Below are positions 25,878-34,687 of a stretch of DNA of 64,000 bases, one piece after another. The stretch is taken from the NCBI GenBank assembly GCA_030448265.1, contig JAUJNG010000014.1, positions 1-64,000 on the forward strand, read 5' to 3'. The DNA is from Abditibacterium sp. (GTDB lineage: Bacteria; Armatimonadota; Abditibacteriia; Abditibacteriales; Abditibacteriaceae). The translations under genes were made by a program, and so were the position numbers. The number at the start of each line of letters is the position of its first letter. The first letter of the stretch is position 1. The notes beneath the pieces are model-generated. The model was not told the origin of the DNA and did no database searches. It saw only the letters and a program-made list of their open reading frames with translations.

Positions 25878-26291
25878 ATGATGAAAACCGAACAGTTGCA
25901 GCGAATTATGATGGTCGAAGACGACCCCGATATTCAGGTCGTGGCGCGCCTTTCGCTGGAAGCGGTGGGCGGTTATACCGTCGAGGTGTGTTCCGGCGGC
26001 CAGGAAGCCTTAGAGCGAGTCCAGGGCTTCGCGCCCGACCTCATGCTGCTCGACGTGATGATGCCCGATATGGATGGCCCCACCCTGCTGCAAAACCTGC
26101 GCGCCGATAGCCAGACTTCGCATCTGCCCATCGTTTTCATGACCGCCAAGGCGCAGCCTCACGAAGTCGCGTCGTATAAGGAAATGGGCGCCCTCGCCGT
26201 GATTTCCAAACCGTTCGACCCGATGGAGCTGCCCTCGCTTCTCGCCCAGATCTGGAACGGCGCGATGTCGGGTGGGGGAGAGGCCCATTGA
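25878..26291 (+). CDS. Single-domain response regulator
   Basis: A 137-residue stand-alone receiver. The acidic pocket is Glu14-Asp15-Asp16 (VEDDPD), the phosphoacceptor is Asp59 (LMLLDVMMPDMDG), then the conserved MTAKA threonine and the SKPFD lysine. There is no output domain, so it would act through a partner, most likely the Hpt-REC-GGDEF protein whose start overlaps its stop by 4 bases (TTGA). Start ATG at 25878 or the adjacent ATG at 25881. Confidence 0.92.
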   Translation: MMKTEQLQRIMMVEDDPDIQVVARLSLEAVGGYTVEVCSGGQEALERVQGFAPDLMLLDVMMPDMDGPTLLQNLRADSQTSHLPIVFMTAKAQPHEVASYKEMGALAVISKPFDPMELPSLLAQIWNGAMSGGGEAH

Positions 26292-28006
26292 GTCGTCTCG
26301 ACGTTCCCTCGTCCGTCGTTTCGGCGGAGCTGCAGGCGCAGTTGAATGTGCTGCGCGAGTCTTACGCCGCCAAACTGGACGAGAAAATCGACCAGATTGG
26401 CGAGGGCTGGCAGCTTTACAAATCGCACGACGAAGGCCAGCCGCGGCGCGAAGCGCTCGCCTCGCTGCACCGCCTCACCCACACTCTGGCGGGTAGCGGC
26501 GCGACTTTTGGGTTTCCCGCCGTGTCGAGCGCGGCGCGGCGCGCGGAAACCGTGCTCAAATCGCTGCTGCAAAGCGGCGCGGCGCTCGAAAGCGAACACG
26601 CCCAGGAAATCGAGGCGGCGCTGGAGCAGCTGCGCGGCGCGGCGCGGCTTCCCGAAGGCGTGGAATCGTTTTTCGCGTCCCTCAATGACGAGCCGCTTCC
26701 GCTCGAAGAACGGCCGCTCTATCTTTTCTCCGATGCGCCCGATGGCCTTCCCGCGTGGGCGGCCTCGCTGGCGGCTTTTGGTTACGCGCTGCAGTTTTTT
26801 GACCGGCCAGAGGCTTTGGGCGCCGCGTGCCGCGAGAAGATCCCCGCCGCCATCGTCGCCGACTGCCACAGCGCGCCGCTCGACTGCGAGCGCGATGGCG
26901 TGCTGCTGTCCAGCGTGCTGAGCGAAATTTCGCGCCGCCAGGAAGCGCCGGTGCCACTGTTGTGGACGTGTCAGACCAGCGATTTACGCACCCGCCTGCA
27001 AGCGGTGCGCCTGGGCGGCGACGCGTTTTTCCCCTTTCCGCTCGATGTCGATTCCCTCCTCGTCAAGCTCGACGATCTGACCTCGCACAGCGCGCCCGAA
27101 CCGTTCCGGATTTTGATCGTGGACGACGAGCCGTCTTTGGGCCGTTTGTTTTCGGTGATTTTGCGTCAGGCGGGCATGGAAACCTGCGTGGTGAGCGACC
27201 CGATTGAAATCATGGCGCCGCTCGTCGATTTTCGCCCCGATTTGATTTTGATGGATATTTATATGCCAGGATGCAGCGGGGCCGAACTGGCGGCGGTGAT
27301 TCGCCAGCAGGAAGCGTATATCGGCATTCCCATCGTGTTTTTGAGCGTGGAAACCGACATTTCCAAGCAGCAGGAAGCGATGCGGCAGGGCGGCGACGAT
27401 TTTCTGCTCAAACCGGTGCAGCCGCGCCATCTGGTGTCGGCGGTCACGATTCGCGCCACTCGCGCGCGCGCCCTGCGTAATCTGATGGTGCGCGACAGTT
27501 TGACCGGCCTGCTCAACCACACCAAAACCAGAGAACAACTCGTCATTGAACTCGACCGCGCGCGGCGTCTGGGCAACACGGTTTCACTGGCGATGATCGA
27601 CATCGACCACTTCAAAACCGTCAACGACCTCTACGGCCACGCGACGGGCGACCGCGTATTGCGCTCGCTTTCGCGTTTGCTGGGCCAGCGCCTGCGCCAG
27701 ACCGACGTCATCGGTCGCACCGGCGGCGAAGAGTTCGCGGTGATCATGAACGGTTCGAGTGTCCAGGACGCGCAGAAAAAACTGGAAGTCGTGCGCGCGG
27801 CGTTCGCCAATGTGGCGCATTTTTCGGATGGCCACGAATTTCGCGTCACCTTCAGCGCGGGTGTGGCCTCATCGCCGCCGTTCGGCGACGCCGTGAGCCT
27901 TTCCGAGGCCGCCGACCGCGCTCTTTACGCCGCCAAGGGCGCCGGACGCAACTGCATCCAGTTAGCGGATAGCGAAGCGATGTGGTCGGCGCGCGGGCCG
28001 TTGTGA
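26288..28006 (+). CDS. Hpt - pseudoreceiver - receiver - GGDEF diguanylate cyclase
   Basis: A 572-residue signalling protein that would make c-di-GMP. Residues about 12-115 are an Hpt domain with His65 (LTHTLAGSGATFG). Residues about 143-265 are a receiver-like domain lacking the conserved Lys (FFPFPLD). Residues about 275-395 are a true receiver (ILIVDDEPS, LILMDIYMPGCSG, LLKPVQP). The C-terminus (about 410-565) is a GGDEF domain with active site RTGGEEFAVI and an RQTD inhibitory I-site five residues before it. Start is TTG, overlapping the upstream stop by 4 bases. Hpt and receiver in one chain suggest it both accepts and passes phosphate. Confidence 0.92.
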   Translation: MSRLDVPSSVVSAELQAQLNVLRESYAAKLDEKIDQIGEGWQLYKSHDEGQPRREALASLHRLTHTLAGSGATFGFPAVSSAARRAETVLKSLLQSGAALESEHAQEIEAALEQLRGAARLPEGVESFFASLNDEPLPLEERPLYLFSDAPDGLPAWAASLAAFGYALQFFDRPEALGAACREKIPAAIVADCHSAPLDCERDGVLLSSVLSEISRRQEAPVPLLWTCQTSDLRTRLQAVRLGGDAFFPFPLDVDSLLVKLDDLTSHSAPEPFRILIVDDEPSLGRLFSVILRQAGMETCVVSDPIEIMAPLVDFRPDLILMDIYMPGCSGAELAAVIRQQEAYIGIPIVFLSVETDISKQQEAMRQGGDDFLLKPVQPRHLVSAVTIRATRARALRNLMVRDSLTGLLNHTKTREQLVIELDRARRLGNTVSLAMIDIDHFKTVNDLYGHATGDRVLRSLSRLLGQRLRQTDVIGRTGGEEFAVIMNGSSVQDAQKKLEVVRAAFANVAHFSDGHEFRVTFSAGVASSPPFGDAVSLSEAADRALYAAKGAGRNCIQLADSEAMWSARGPL

Positions 28007-28066
28007 ATTTGCGGCAGAATAATGTTGTCGTGCCGTCGCGCAAAATCTGGCAGGAGGCGGAACAGG

Positions 28067-28438
28067 ATGACCACGAAAGAGTTAAGAACTTTAATGGTAA
28101 AAGCTGAGTCGCTTGAAGCCATTCAGTTGGCTAAAGCTGCACATGACAAGCGGGTAAAACAACACGCTGGTGATATTATTGTGGCCCTCTCACTTCACGA
28201 TGTTATCGAACACATGGAGGAAAGAGAAAAATGGCTATATGAGCAAGAGGGTAAAGGAATCGACGCCGTTGCTCGCCGTGCGCAGCAAGATGAAGCAATG
28301 AAAATCTACTGTTACCAAAAGCATTCTGTAAAAGAAGCGGATGCCCTTTGGGAAATATATGCTGATTCAGGAAAACGGAACGAAGAGGAGATGCAAAGGA
28401 TAGTAAATAAAGCTAAAGTTTTTGTAAATGGACAGTGA
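28067..28438 (+). CDS. Small hypothetical protein, AT-rich
   Basis: A 123-residue, lysine- and glutamate-rich helical protein (MTTKELRTLMVKAESLEA...). A good ribosome site (AGGAGG around 28053) precedes the ATG at 28067. The base composition and codon choice (many AAA, GAA, TTA-type codons) are visibly more AT-rich than all neighbours, pointing to recent acquisition. No family recognised. The next 110 bases (28439-28549) look like degenerate sequence with no gene. Confidence 0.65.
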   Translation: MTTKELRTLMVKAESLEAIQLAKAAHDKRVKQHAGDIIVALSLHDVIEHMEEREKWLYEQEGKGIDAVARRAQQDEAMKIYCYQKHSVKEADALWEIYADSGKRNEEEMQRIVNKAKVFVNGQ

Positions 28439-28549
28439 CGTAAACTAATGATGGCATAACAAGACGCTGAGCCCCATCACCAACAGCCTGCGCTTGTTGC
28501 TCACTTCGGTTCTGGCAACTGGCGAACTCAGTCGCTATGATGTTTTTGA

Positions 28550-29419
28550 CTACGCCGGCTTTTGAATCGTGCCCCGCGCGAACCACCACTCAACGGCTTC
28601 GGCTTCTATTTCCGCCGGAATGGTGTGCGGGCCGTCGAACTCGCGGTAGAGCACTCCGTAGCCCGCGCGCTGCAACTGCGGCACGATGCGGCGGCTGCAC
28701 TTGTCGATGGGCAGGACTTTATCCCCCTTGCCATGCGAGATAAAAATCGGCGGCTGGCCGCGCTGTGCTGCGGGCGCCATGAAGCCAGGAGAAAAAGCCA
28801 CCACATGGCGAAAAAGGTCGCCGTTGGTGAGGCCGAGCGAAAGCGCATAGGAAGCGCCATCGGAGAAGCCGGCGACTGCGACGCGTTCTGGGTCAATCGC
28901 ATAACGCTCGAAGCTGCGAATCAGCGCGCGGTTGATGAATTCGACATCCGGCCCGTAACCACCCCTCAGCATATCCCAGGTGCTGCCGCGTGAATCGACC
29001 GCGAGCACGAGGAATCCGTTGCGGTCGGCGTGCTCTTGCAGCAGACGCATTCCCTGTTGGGCATTGCCTCCGGCGCCATGAAGTGAAAGCACGAGGGGCG
29101 CCGGCTGGTTCGCCTGGTAGGAAGCGGGAACATAAAGCAGGCCGTCGCGCAGTGTGCCCAATCCCAGACGAAGCAAACCGCGAGGGGCCGTTTCCGCCAC
29201 GGGCAGGGGCCGCGCCGTGAGGCGTCCCGAACGCGCGGCGAGTGAATCTTCTTGCGATTGAATTTCCATCGGGGAATTATCCACTGTTTTGTCCGTGGCG
29301 CGTTCACCCAACGAGAGGGGCGCCGCCAGATAGCGCGCGCAAAAGGCAAGGCCGAAACCTGCCGCCACCGCGACCTTAAATCCCAGAGACCATAACTTGC
29401 GCCGCACCATGTTCGTCAT
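28550..29419 (-). CDS. Alpha/beta hydrolase (PHB depolymerase / phospholipase-carboxylesterase-like)
   Basis: A 289-residue esterase-type hydrolase with an N-terminal membrane anchor or signal (KLWSLGFKVAVAAGFGLAFC). The nucleophile elbow is VAGFSDGASYALSLG (G-x-S-x-G), the oxyanion region LVLSLHGAGGNAQQG, and a late aspartate and histidine (HGKGDKVLPID, FDGPHTIP) complete the triad. The Ser-hydrolase fold resembles feruloyl-esterase/PHB-depolymerase-like enzymes; substrate unknown. The ATG at 29417-29419 is chosen; a second lies at 29410. The longer frame starts inside a palindrome. Confidence 0.85.
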   Translation of the reverse strand: MTNMVRRKLWSLGFKVAVAAGFGLAFCARYLAAPLSLGERATDKTVDNSPMEIQSQEDSLAARSGRLTARPLPVAETAPRGLLRLGLGTLRDGLLYVPASYQANQPAPLVLSLHGAGGNAQQGMRLLQEHADRNGFLVLAVDSRGSTWDMLRGGYGPDVEFINRALIRSFERYAIDPERVAVAGFSDGASYALSLGLTNGDLFRHVVAFSPGFMAPAAQRGQPPIFISHGKGDKVLPIDKCSRRIVPQLQRAGYGVLYREFDGPHTIPAEIEAEAVEWWFARGTIQKPA

Positions 29420-29461
29420 GCTTTTCAACTGGAAAAATCTAATGGCATTGCCGCAGGTGAA

Positions 29462-29525
29462 GCGGGACAAACGTCCTCTTCCAATCTTCCAGTTCTGAGA
29501 GATTGGAAGAGGACGTTTGCCCCGC
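29462..29525. repeat. Inverted repeat, CGxCCTCTTCCAATC family (copy 2)
   Basis: Arms GCGGGACAAACGTCCTCTTC (from 29462) and its complement to 29525 around a 12-base loop, with one mismatch. It lies between two minus-strand hydrolase genes. Confidence 0.9.
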
Positions 29526-29555
29526 CTACCTTTGGTGCTTTTCAACTTTTGCACT

Positions 29556-30935
29556 TCAGGGACGCAGCGGCGTGACGGCGCTGGTCGAATCGAGGTGAAT
29601 GACCGCATCGAACTGCTTCGACATCCGCGCCTCGAAATAATGGCTCTGGCGCTCGGTCTGGGGCAGATAAACCACGCCGATGGCTCGCTCCAGGCGAGGC
29701 TCGCCCTTCGAAAGCACAAGCTCGTTTTTGCCGCGCAGGGGAAGCAGGAAATTTTTCACACCGGTGTCGTGAAAAAGCGCCGCGAAGCTGCCAGGCAAAG
29801 CGGGGCGCACGCGCTGCACCTGGCCTGGCTGATCCCACTCCGTCGCCGCCATCGCAGTGCCGCTATAAGTGGTGAAACCCAGTAAAAACGTCGAATTGGG
29901 ATGACGCTGGCGCATTAATTGGCCCACGTTTAGTTCGCCGGACTCGCCCATGCTCGTGTGGCGCGCATCGCCGACGTGGCTGTTGTGCGCCCACACCACG
30001 ACTTTGGCCGGTTTGGTCGGAGTGCCGAGATGGGCGAGCAGGGCATCGAGCGTATCGGCCATGTGGCGGTCGCGAAGATTCCACGAAGACTCGGTGCCAC
30101 GGTAGGAAACGCGGTAGTATGCTTCGGCATTTTTCACCACGCGCGCGTTTTGCAGCGCCGAAAACCATTCGTCTTTGCGGCCCTGCGCCGCGTTGTAGGA
30201 GCGCTGCAACTCTTCGAACTGTTCTCGCGCGACGCGCTCCTGAGAGGCCGCTGCATCGGTCAGCGCGGCAACCCCATAGCGTTCGGGCTGGGTGCGAAAG
30301 GCCGCAAAGCCGCCATAGCGCGCCCGCGCCCGCGTCGCGGCTGGAGCATCCAGGGCCTGGAGATGCTGCACCACGGCATCGGACGAACTGGGCAGACTGT
30401 ATAAATCCATGCCGTAAAAGCCGACGCGCGCTGCCCCAGCAGGCAGGGCCGCGTTGTGGCGGCGCATCCACTCCGTCAGGTCGCGCACTACGGTGTTGCG
30501 CCACATCCAGCGCGGGAAGCGGGTGAAACTCGAAAGCGCCGCCTCGGCGCTGGCGTCGCGGCCCTGGCTCCGCACATATTGGTTGACGCGGTAGGCGTCG
30601 GGCCAGTCGCCTTCGATCACAACGGCAGAGAAACCCTTGTCGCGGATGAGTCGCTGCGTGATGCGCATTCGCTCGCGGTAAAACTCCTGCGTGCCGTGCG
30701 TCGATTCGCCCAGCATCACGACGCGGGCATCGCCGATCTGCGTCATCAGGGCGTTGTAATCGTCGTCTTTGCCGCTAAGCGGCTGCGCCGCAGCGCGCAG
30801 CGCCGTGACCACGCCCTTGGTGTCGGCGGTCGAAGGCGGTGTCGATAACGAGGTGTTTTGTGCAATTGTGGCACACGAAAACGGCACCGAGGCCAGAACG
30901 GCAACACCGAGCGCTTTCCAAATCAGCTGGGGCAT
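29556..30935 (-). CDS. Erythromycin-esterase family protein, exported
   Basis: A 459-residue protein of the erythromycin esterase (EreA/EreB-like) superfamily. The conserved motif VMLGESTHGTQEFYRER and VIEGDWPDAYRVN carry the putative catalytic Glu and His; a later VVWAHNSHVGD block also fits. An N-terminal signal (MPQLIWKALGVAVLASVPFSCA) suggests export, possibly as a lipoprotein. The family includes true macrolide esterases and many proteins of unknown substrate, so resistance should not be assumed. The ATG at 30933-30935 is chosen because the 63 upstream residues look non-coding. Confidence 0.86.
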   Translation of the reverse strand: MPQLIWKALGVAVLASVPFSCATIAQNTSLSTPPSTADTKGVVTALRAAAQPLSGKDDDYNALMTQIGDARVVMLGESTHGTQEFYRERMRITQRLIRDKGFSAVVIEGDWPDAYRVNQYVRSQGRDASAEAALSSFTRFPRWMWRNTVVRDLTEWMRRHNAALPAGAARVGFYGMDLYSLPSSSDAVVQHLQALDAPAATRARARYGGFAAFRTQPERYGVAALTDAAASQERVAREQFEELQRSYNAAQGRKDEWFSALQNARVVKNAEAYYRVSYRGTESSWNLRDRHMADTLDALLAHLGTPTKPAKVVVWAHNSHVGDARHTSMGESGELNVGQLMRQRHPNSTFLLGFTTYSGTAMAATEWDQPGQVQRVRPALPGSFAALFHDTGVKNFLLPLRGKNELVLSKGEPRLERAIGVVYLPQTERQSHYFEARMSKQFDAVIHLDSTSAVTPLRP

Positions 30936-31139
30936 AAAACCTTCTCCAAAATCGTTTGTTGATGAGAGGGGGAAGCCAAACTCGTTCCAAGAGGGGGATG
31001 AAGCCGGTGCGAAAATGTCGTGAAAAGGACTTTCGATGCTCTCTGCCGCACCATAATGACGCGGTTTAGGTCTGCTCTGGCCCGCTTTGGCATGGCGAGT
31101 GCCCGCAGCAGCACCACATTCCATCGGGAATATCCCCTC

Positions 31140-31409
31140 ATGCCCAATTCTCCCACCGCAAGCAGCGCGTCAGCTTCGCCGCAGGAAGCAGGACTCAGCC
31201 CAACGCCCACCGAGGGCCTCAGCGCAGGGGGCGTCGCGGCGGCGGACATCGGCATCAGTGGCGGCGATCCCAACGCCAACGCCCTAAACTCCAATGCCGA
31301 TGCTGCCCAACTGCGGCAACTGACCGGCGAAGTGCCAGGGGCTGCTTCGGCGGACAATCCTGGGGGTTTGCCCCCCGCGCAAAGCCCCGAATTTAGGGAC
31401 GGAACCTGA
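31140..31409 (+). CDS. Possible small Ser/Ala/Gly-rich hypothetical protein
   Basis: An 89-residue open frame starting MPNSPTASSASASPQEAG and containing GGVAAADIGISGGDPNANAL. Low complexity, no signal peptide, no recognised domain. It could be a disordered protein or a chance frame; the absence of homology information leaves it doubtful. It is divergent from the erythromycin-esterase-like gene. Confidence 0.4.
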   Translation: MPNSPTASSASASPQEAGLSPTPTEGLSAGGVAAADIGISGGDPNANALNSNADAAQLRQLTGEVPGAASADNPGGLPPAQSPEFRDGT

Positions 31410-31447
31410 GCGCCAGTCCGAAAAGTCGATTCGCGCTCCAACTTCTC

Positions 31448-31515
31448 GATTGGAAGAGGGCGCAAGCCCCGCTTGTCACAATCCCCAATAACGGGGCTTG
31501 CGCCCTCTTCCAATC
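31448..31515. repeat. Perfect inverted repeat, CGCAAGCCCCG variant (copy 3)
   Basis: Arms of 24 bases (31448-31471, GATTGGAAGAGGGCGCAAGC..., and 31492-31515) perfectly complementary, with a 20-base loop. Same family as 25774, 29462, 32431 and 40578. Confidence 0.92.
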
Positions 31516-31569
31516 TTCCAGGCGTTACTTTGCTCCACTTTTCAGACTGAGTCTCAGAAAAAAGCGATC

Positions 31570-32403
31570 ATGAATACCTCAGCATCTCCACAACATTTCG
31601 AGACGGCGCCCATTATGGGCGGCCTTTACGGCGACGGCATCATCGGCCTCAAAGCGGCCTTCGAGCACGAATGGGTGGAAACCATGCGCGGCGAAGTGGA
31701 AGAGTTGTTCCAGGAAGCGCTCGCGCGTCCTGGCGGAGCCGTCGGGCGCGGGCCGAAGCGCTACTACGTTGAAATTCACCCCGAACGCATCAGTGGCTTC
31801 GTCGAACTGGTGACTCATCCCTGGATCGTGGCGGTGTGCGAGGCCGTGCTGGGGCCGGATTACAAAATCGTGGAAATCGGTTTCGATGTGCCTGGCTCAG
31901 GCGCGGTGAACCAGCCCTGGCACCGCGATTTCCCCGCGCCCGAAGAAACCCTGACCGGACGCCGCCTCAACTCTTTGGCCTTCAATCTCACTCTGGTCGA
32001 TGTGCGGCCCGAAATGGGGCCGTTCGAAGTCGCGCCAGGAACGCAGTGGGATTACGCGCCGGAGTTTGAACACGGTATGTTTCCGCCGAAGTCGTTTTAC
32101 CCGCGCTACGAGTCGCTGGCGCAGCAGAAAATGCCGCAGATGGGCGAGATTTCGGCGCGTTCGGCGCTCACCATTCATCGCGGCACGTCCAATGTGTCGG
32201 ATCAGTCGCGGCCCGTCCTCGTGCTGGGCGTCGATGCGCCAGGCGCTCGCAACGACGAGCGCCACGATTTTCAAGTCACTACGGCGTTCCTGGAGAGCCT
32301 GCCCGCAGGCGTGCGCGAGCATTTGATTTATCGTGAGGTGGAGAAGTTAGAACCCATCGTTCAGGGCCACACCATCGAAGGCCTGATGATGGGTGAAGCC
32401 TGA
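31570..32403 (+). CDS. PhyH-family Fe(II)/2-oxoglutarate-dependent oxygenase
   Basis: A 277-residue oxygenase with the facial-triad motif QPWHRDFPAP (His-x-Asp), a downstream basic residue region (SALTIHRGTSNVSDQSRPVL) and a late histidine. The pattern WxHxD and the GxxEVAPGTQW segment are typical of the phytanoyl-CoA dioxygenase family. The substrate is unknown. ATG at 31570; the longer frame begins inside a palindrome. It is flanked on both sides by members of the same palindrome family. Confidence 0.85.
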   Translation: MNTSASPQHFETAPIMGGLYGDGIIGLKAAFEHEWVETMRGEVEELFQEALARPGGAVGRGPKRYYVEIHPERISGFVELVTHPWIVAVCEAVLGPDYKIVEIGFDVPGSGAVNQPWHRDFPAPEETLTGRRLNSLAFNLTLVDVRPEMGPFEVAPGTQWDYAPEFEHGMFPPKSFYPRYESLAQQKMPQMGEISARSALTIHRGTSNVSDQSRPVLVLGVDAPGARNDERHDFQVTTAFLESLPAGVREHLIYREVEKLEPIVQGHTIEGLMMGEA

Positions 32404-32430
32404 ACACTGCTTTGGACTTTATTTTGAATA

Positions 32431-32500
32431 CAAAGCGGGGCTTGCGCCCTCTTCCAATCTTTGGTTTTCCAGATTGGAAGAGGGCGCAAGCCCCGCTTTG
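32431..32500. repeat. Perfect inverted repeat, CGCAAGCCCCG variant (copy 4)
   Basis: Perfect 30-base arms (32431-32460, CAAAGCGGGGCTTGCGCCCTC..., and 32471-32500) with a 10-base loop. It sits between the convergent PhyH and hypothetical genes and could act as a bidirectional terminator, followed by a TTTG stretch. Confidence 0.92.
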
Positions 32501-32522
32501 TTTAAGTGCGCTTTTCCTTCGC

Positions 32523-33014
32523 CTAATCATCATCCCTTCCACCCCGAAGGTAAGCCAGGGCAGCATAAGTGAAAACCGCTCCGACCACAACCCGCGTCAC
32601 AAACTCTTTCCGGTTGTGCTTCCACTCCGCTTTCCAGCCGAGTTCTTCGGGGATGTTAGGCATGTGGCCATGCCGCAGGTCATCCAAGACGCCTTCGACT
32701 ACACCAACTCGATCCGCCAGCACGAGCGGCAGCCAGTGTCCGTAGCTCGATTCGCTGTATTTAAAGGCGAAGCGGCGCAGCACTCCACTGAGGCCTGAAG
32801 GCGGTGTTGAGGTTCCGAACACGGCGGTGAGATTGGGGCGTTCGTTGGATTGGAGGACTTCGACATCGCTCGTCTGCTGAGTCGGACGCTCCCAGCTATA
32901 GCCCTCATGTTCCCCGTTGTTGCGCTGTTTCATCGGGTAGGTGGGGTCGTTTTTCGGGTCGGCGTCCACGCCCCAGCCCTTGATCTGCGAGGGGTTATAG
33001 GTTGGTTTTTCCAT
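32523..33014 (-). CDS. Conserved hypothetical protein with C-terminal membrane helix
   Basis: A 163-residue protein. A hydrophilic N-terminus (NNGEHEGYSWERPTQQ) is followed by a conserved core with TAVFGTSTPPSGLSGVLRR and YGHWLPLVLADRVGVVEG, then a C-terminal membrane helix (VVVGAVFTYAALAYL). I recall similar Bacteroidota proteins with the same core motif, also of unknown role. It follows the alcohol dehydrogenase (frameshifted) with 12 bases between and may be its accessory protein. Confidence 0.82.
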   Translation of the reverse strand: MEKPTYNPSQIKGWGVDADPKNDPTYPMKQRNNGEHEGYSWERPTQQTSDVEVLQSNERPNLTAVFGTSTPPSGLSGVLRRFAFKYSESSYGHWLPLVLADRVGVVEGVLDDLRHGHMPNIPEELGWKAEWKHNRKEFVTRVVVGAVFTYAALAYLRGGRDDD

Positions 33015-33026
33015 GGCAGTTTCTCC

Positions 33027-34171
33027 TTAGCTTGTGGCGGATGGCGGGAGCAGCACCGGTTTGATGCAGCCATCCAGCTTCGCCGAAAAAATCCGGTAGC
33101 CGTCCGAGACATATTCCAACGGGATGCGGTGAGTGATAAGTGCTTTGGGATCGAGAGTGCCGTTTTGCACATGCTTGATGAGGCGCGGCAGGAGCCGCTT
33201 CACCGAAGCCTGGTTCGCCCTGACGGTGAGTCCTTTATTGACCACGTTTCCGATGGGGACGAGCGACTCGATAGGCCCATAAACCCCGACGATGGAAACG
33301 ATGCCGCCTTTTTTGACCGAGTTAATCGCCCAGTGCAGCGCGGGCGTGGCGCCTCCCACCATTTTTAGGCCCCTGCCGAGGATGTTTTGCATCACGCTGC
33401 CATTGGCATCGGCTCCCACTGCGTCGATGCACACATCGGCGCCCAGCCCCTCGGTCGTCTTTTTCATGAACAGCACGGGGTCGCCGATCTCTTTGAAGTT
33501 GTAGGCTTCGCAGGGGCAGTAGTTGCGGGCGAATTCGAGACGATAATCCAACTGATCAACGATGATAACTCGCCCTGCCCCGAAGAGCCAGGCGCACCGT
33601 GCCGCCATGATGCCCACGGGCCGGCACCGAAAACCACCACCGTGTCGCCAGGCTGAATCCCGGCGGCCTGATAGCCGGTTGGCACCACGTCGGTGAGCAT
33701 CACCGCGTCGTCCGGATCCATGCCGGCGGGAATGACCGTTGGCCCCACATCGGCGTAGGGGACGCGCACATATTCCGCCTGTCCCCCGTCATAGCCGCCG
33801 GCGGTGTGCGAGTAGCCGAAAATGCCGCCCACGGCGGTGGCCTGAGGATTGGATTCGTGGCAGTTGCCAAAAAGCCCCTGCTGGCAGAAAACACACTTTC
33901 CACAGGCGATATTAAAAGGCACAAGAACGTGATCGCCCACTTTCAAATTCTGCACTTCGGGGCCGAGTTGCTCCACGACGCCGGTGATTTCGTGGCCAAA
34001 GGTCATGCCCACGCGGGTGTCGGGGACGGAACCGTTGTATAAATGCAAATCCGAGCCGCAAATACAGGAGCGCGTGACGCGCACGATGGCATCCTGGGGA
34101 TGCACAATTTCCGGCATCGGTTTGTGGTCGATACGCACCCTTTGAGGGCCGCGATAATTCATGGCGAGCAT
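33027..34171 (-). pseudogene. Zinc-dependent alcohol/formaldehyde dehydrogenase, frameshifted
   Basis: The sequence encodes a medium-chain dehydrogenase of about 380 residues in two frames. The N-terminal part (from 34171) has the zinc ligands ICGSDLHLYNG, FGHEITGVVE and the structural cysteines ACGKCVFCQQGLFGNC. It runs to VVVFGAGP and then leaves frame at about 33615-33622. The rest resumes in another frame at (V)GIMAARCAWLFGAGRVIIVD, giving the Rossmann fold to position 33027. The expected join GAGPVGIMAA needs one extra base at the GGCCCGTGGG run. Either a real one-base deletion or a sequencing error in a G/C-rich run. Confidence 0.85.
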
Positions 34172-34687
34172 AAAATGAGTTCCTTTTCGTGGGCATCTGC
34201 CCTGAGTGTCGCCGCTCCTCGTCTGCTTTTGAGGCAGAGAGTGCGAGACCCAGTTTACGAGCCGCGATTGAAGAATAATCGCTGCGGCGTGGCAGCCAGG
34301 GCGATGGAGTTAGGTGGATGCCGCCTGTGGCAAACGCAAGGCCAATGGCGTCGCAGGATGGTCGTTTGCCAAACCGAACAGTTCGCTCGACTGAAGTCGG
34401 CGCTATGGGGCCTGACCCGCAAGCGGGTGCCCCCCAACTTCCCGCCTGCACGGGAACCAAACTGCGGTGTTTCGGCGCAGGCCGAAAGTTGGCACGAAGT
34501 GGCGGGGCACCCTCTGGGTCAGCGCCGACTTCAGTCGAGCGAGCTGATTGCGAAGAAACCTGTCGTGACGGTCTCTTCACTTCGCTCGCAGGCCCATTCC
34601 GCTCAGAATGGCCAAGCTAATGCCACGACTCTGATGCGCTCAATTGAGTCCGCGAACAGGCGCGGCCGCGGCTCCCAAACCCAAACG
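34172..34687. other. Gene-free stretch of about 500 bases
   Basis: Between the divergent dehydrogenase and PorA-like genes. It holds a copy of the TTCGCTCGACTGAAGTCGGC palindromic element (34382-34542). I see no coding, RNA or operator features in the remaining bases. Confidence 0.6.
34382..34542. repeat. Palindromic element, TTCGCTCGACTGAAGTCGGC family (copy 2)
   Basis: Left end at 34382-34404 and complementary right end at 34520-34542, with internal GGGCACCCTCTGGGTCAGCG next to the right end and a GCGGGTGCC/GGCACC pair, as in copies at 17186 and 47235. Confidence 0.9.

Noticed and set aside
29556..30935. Macrolide-resistance gene call for the erythromycin-esterase-like protein
   Set aside because: Family membership alone does not show macrolide hydrolysis; no resistance context or mobile element gene adjoins it.
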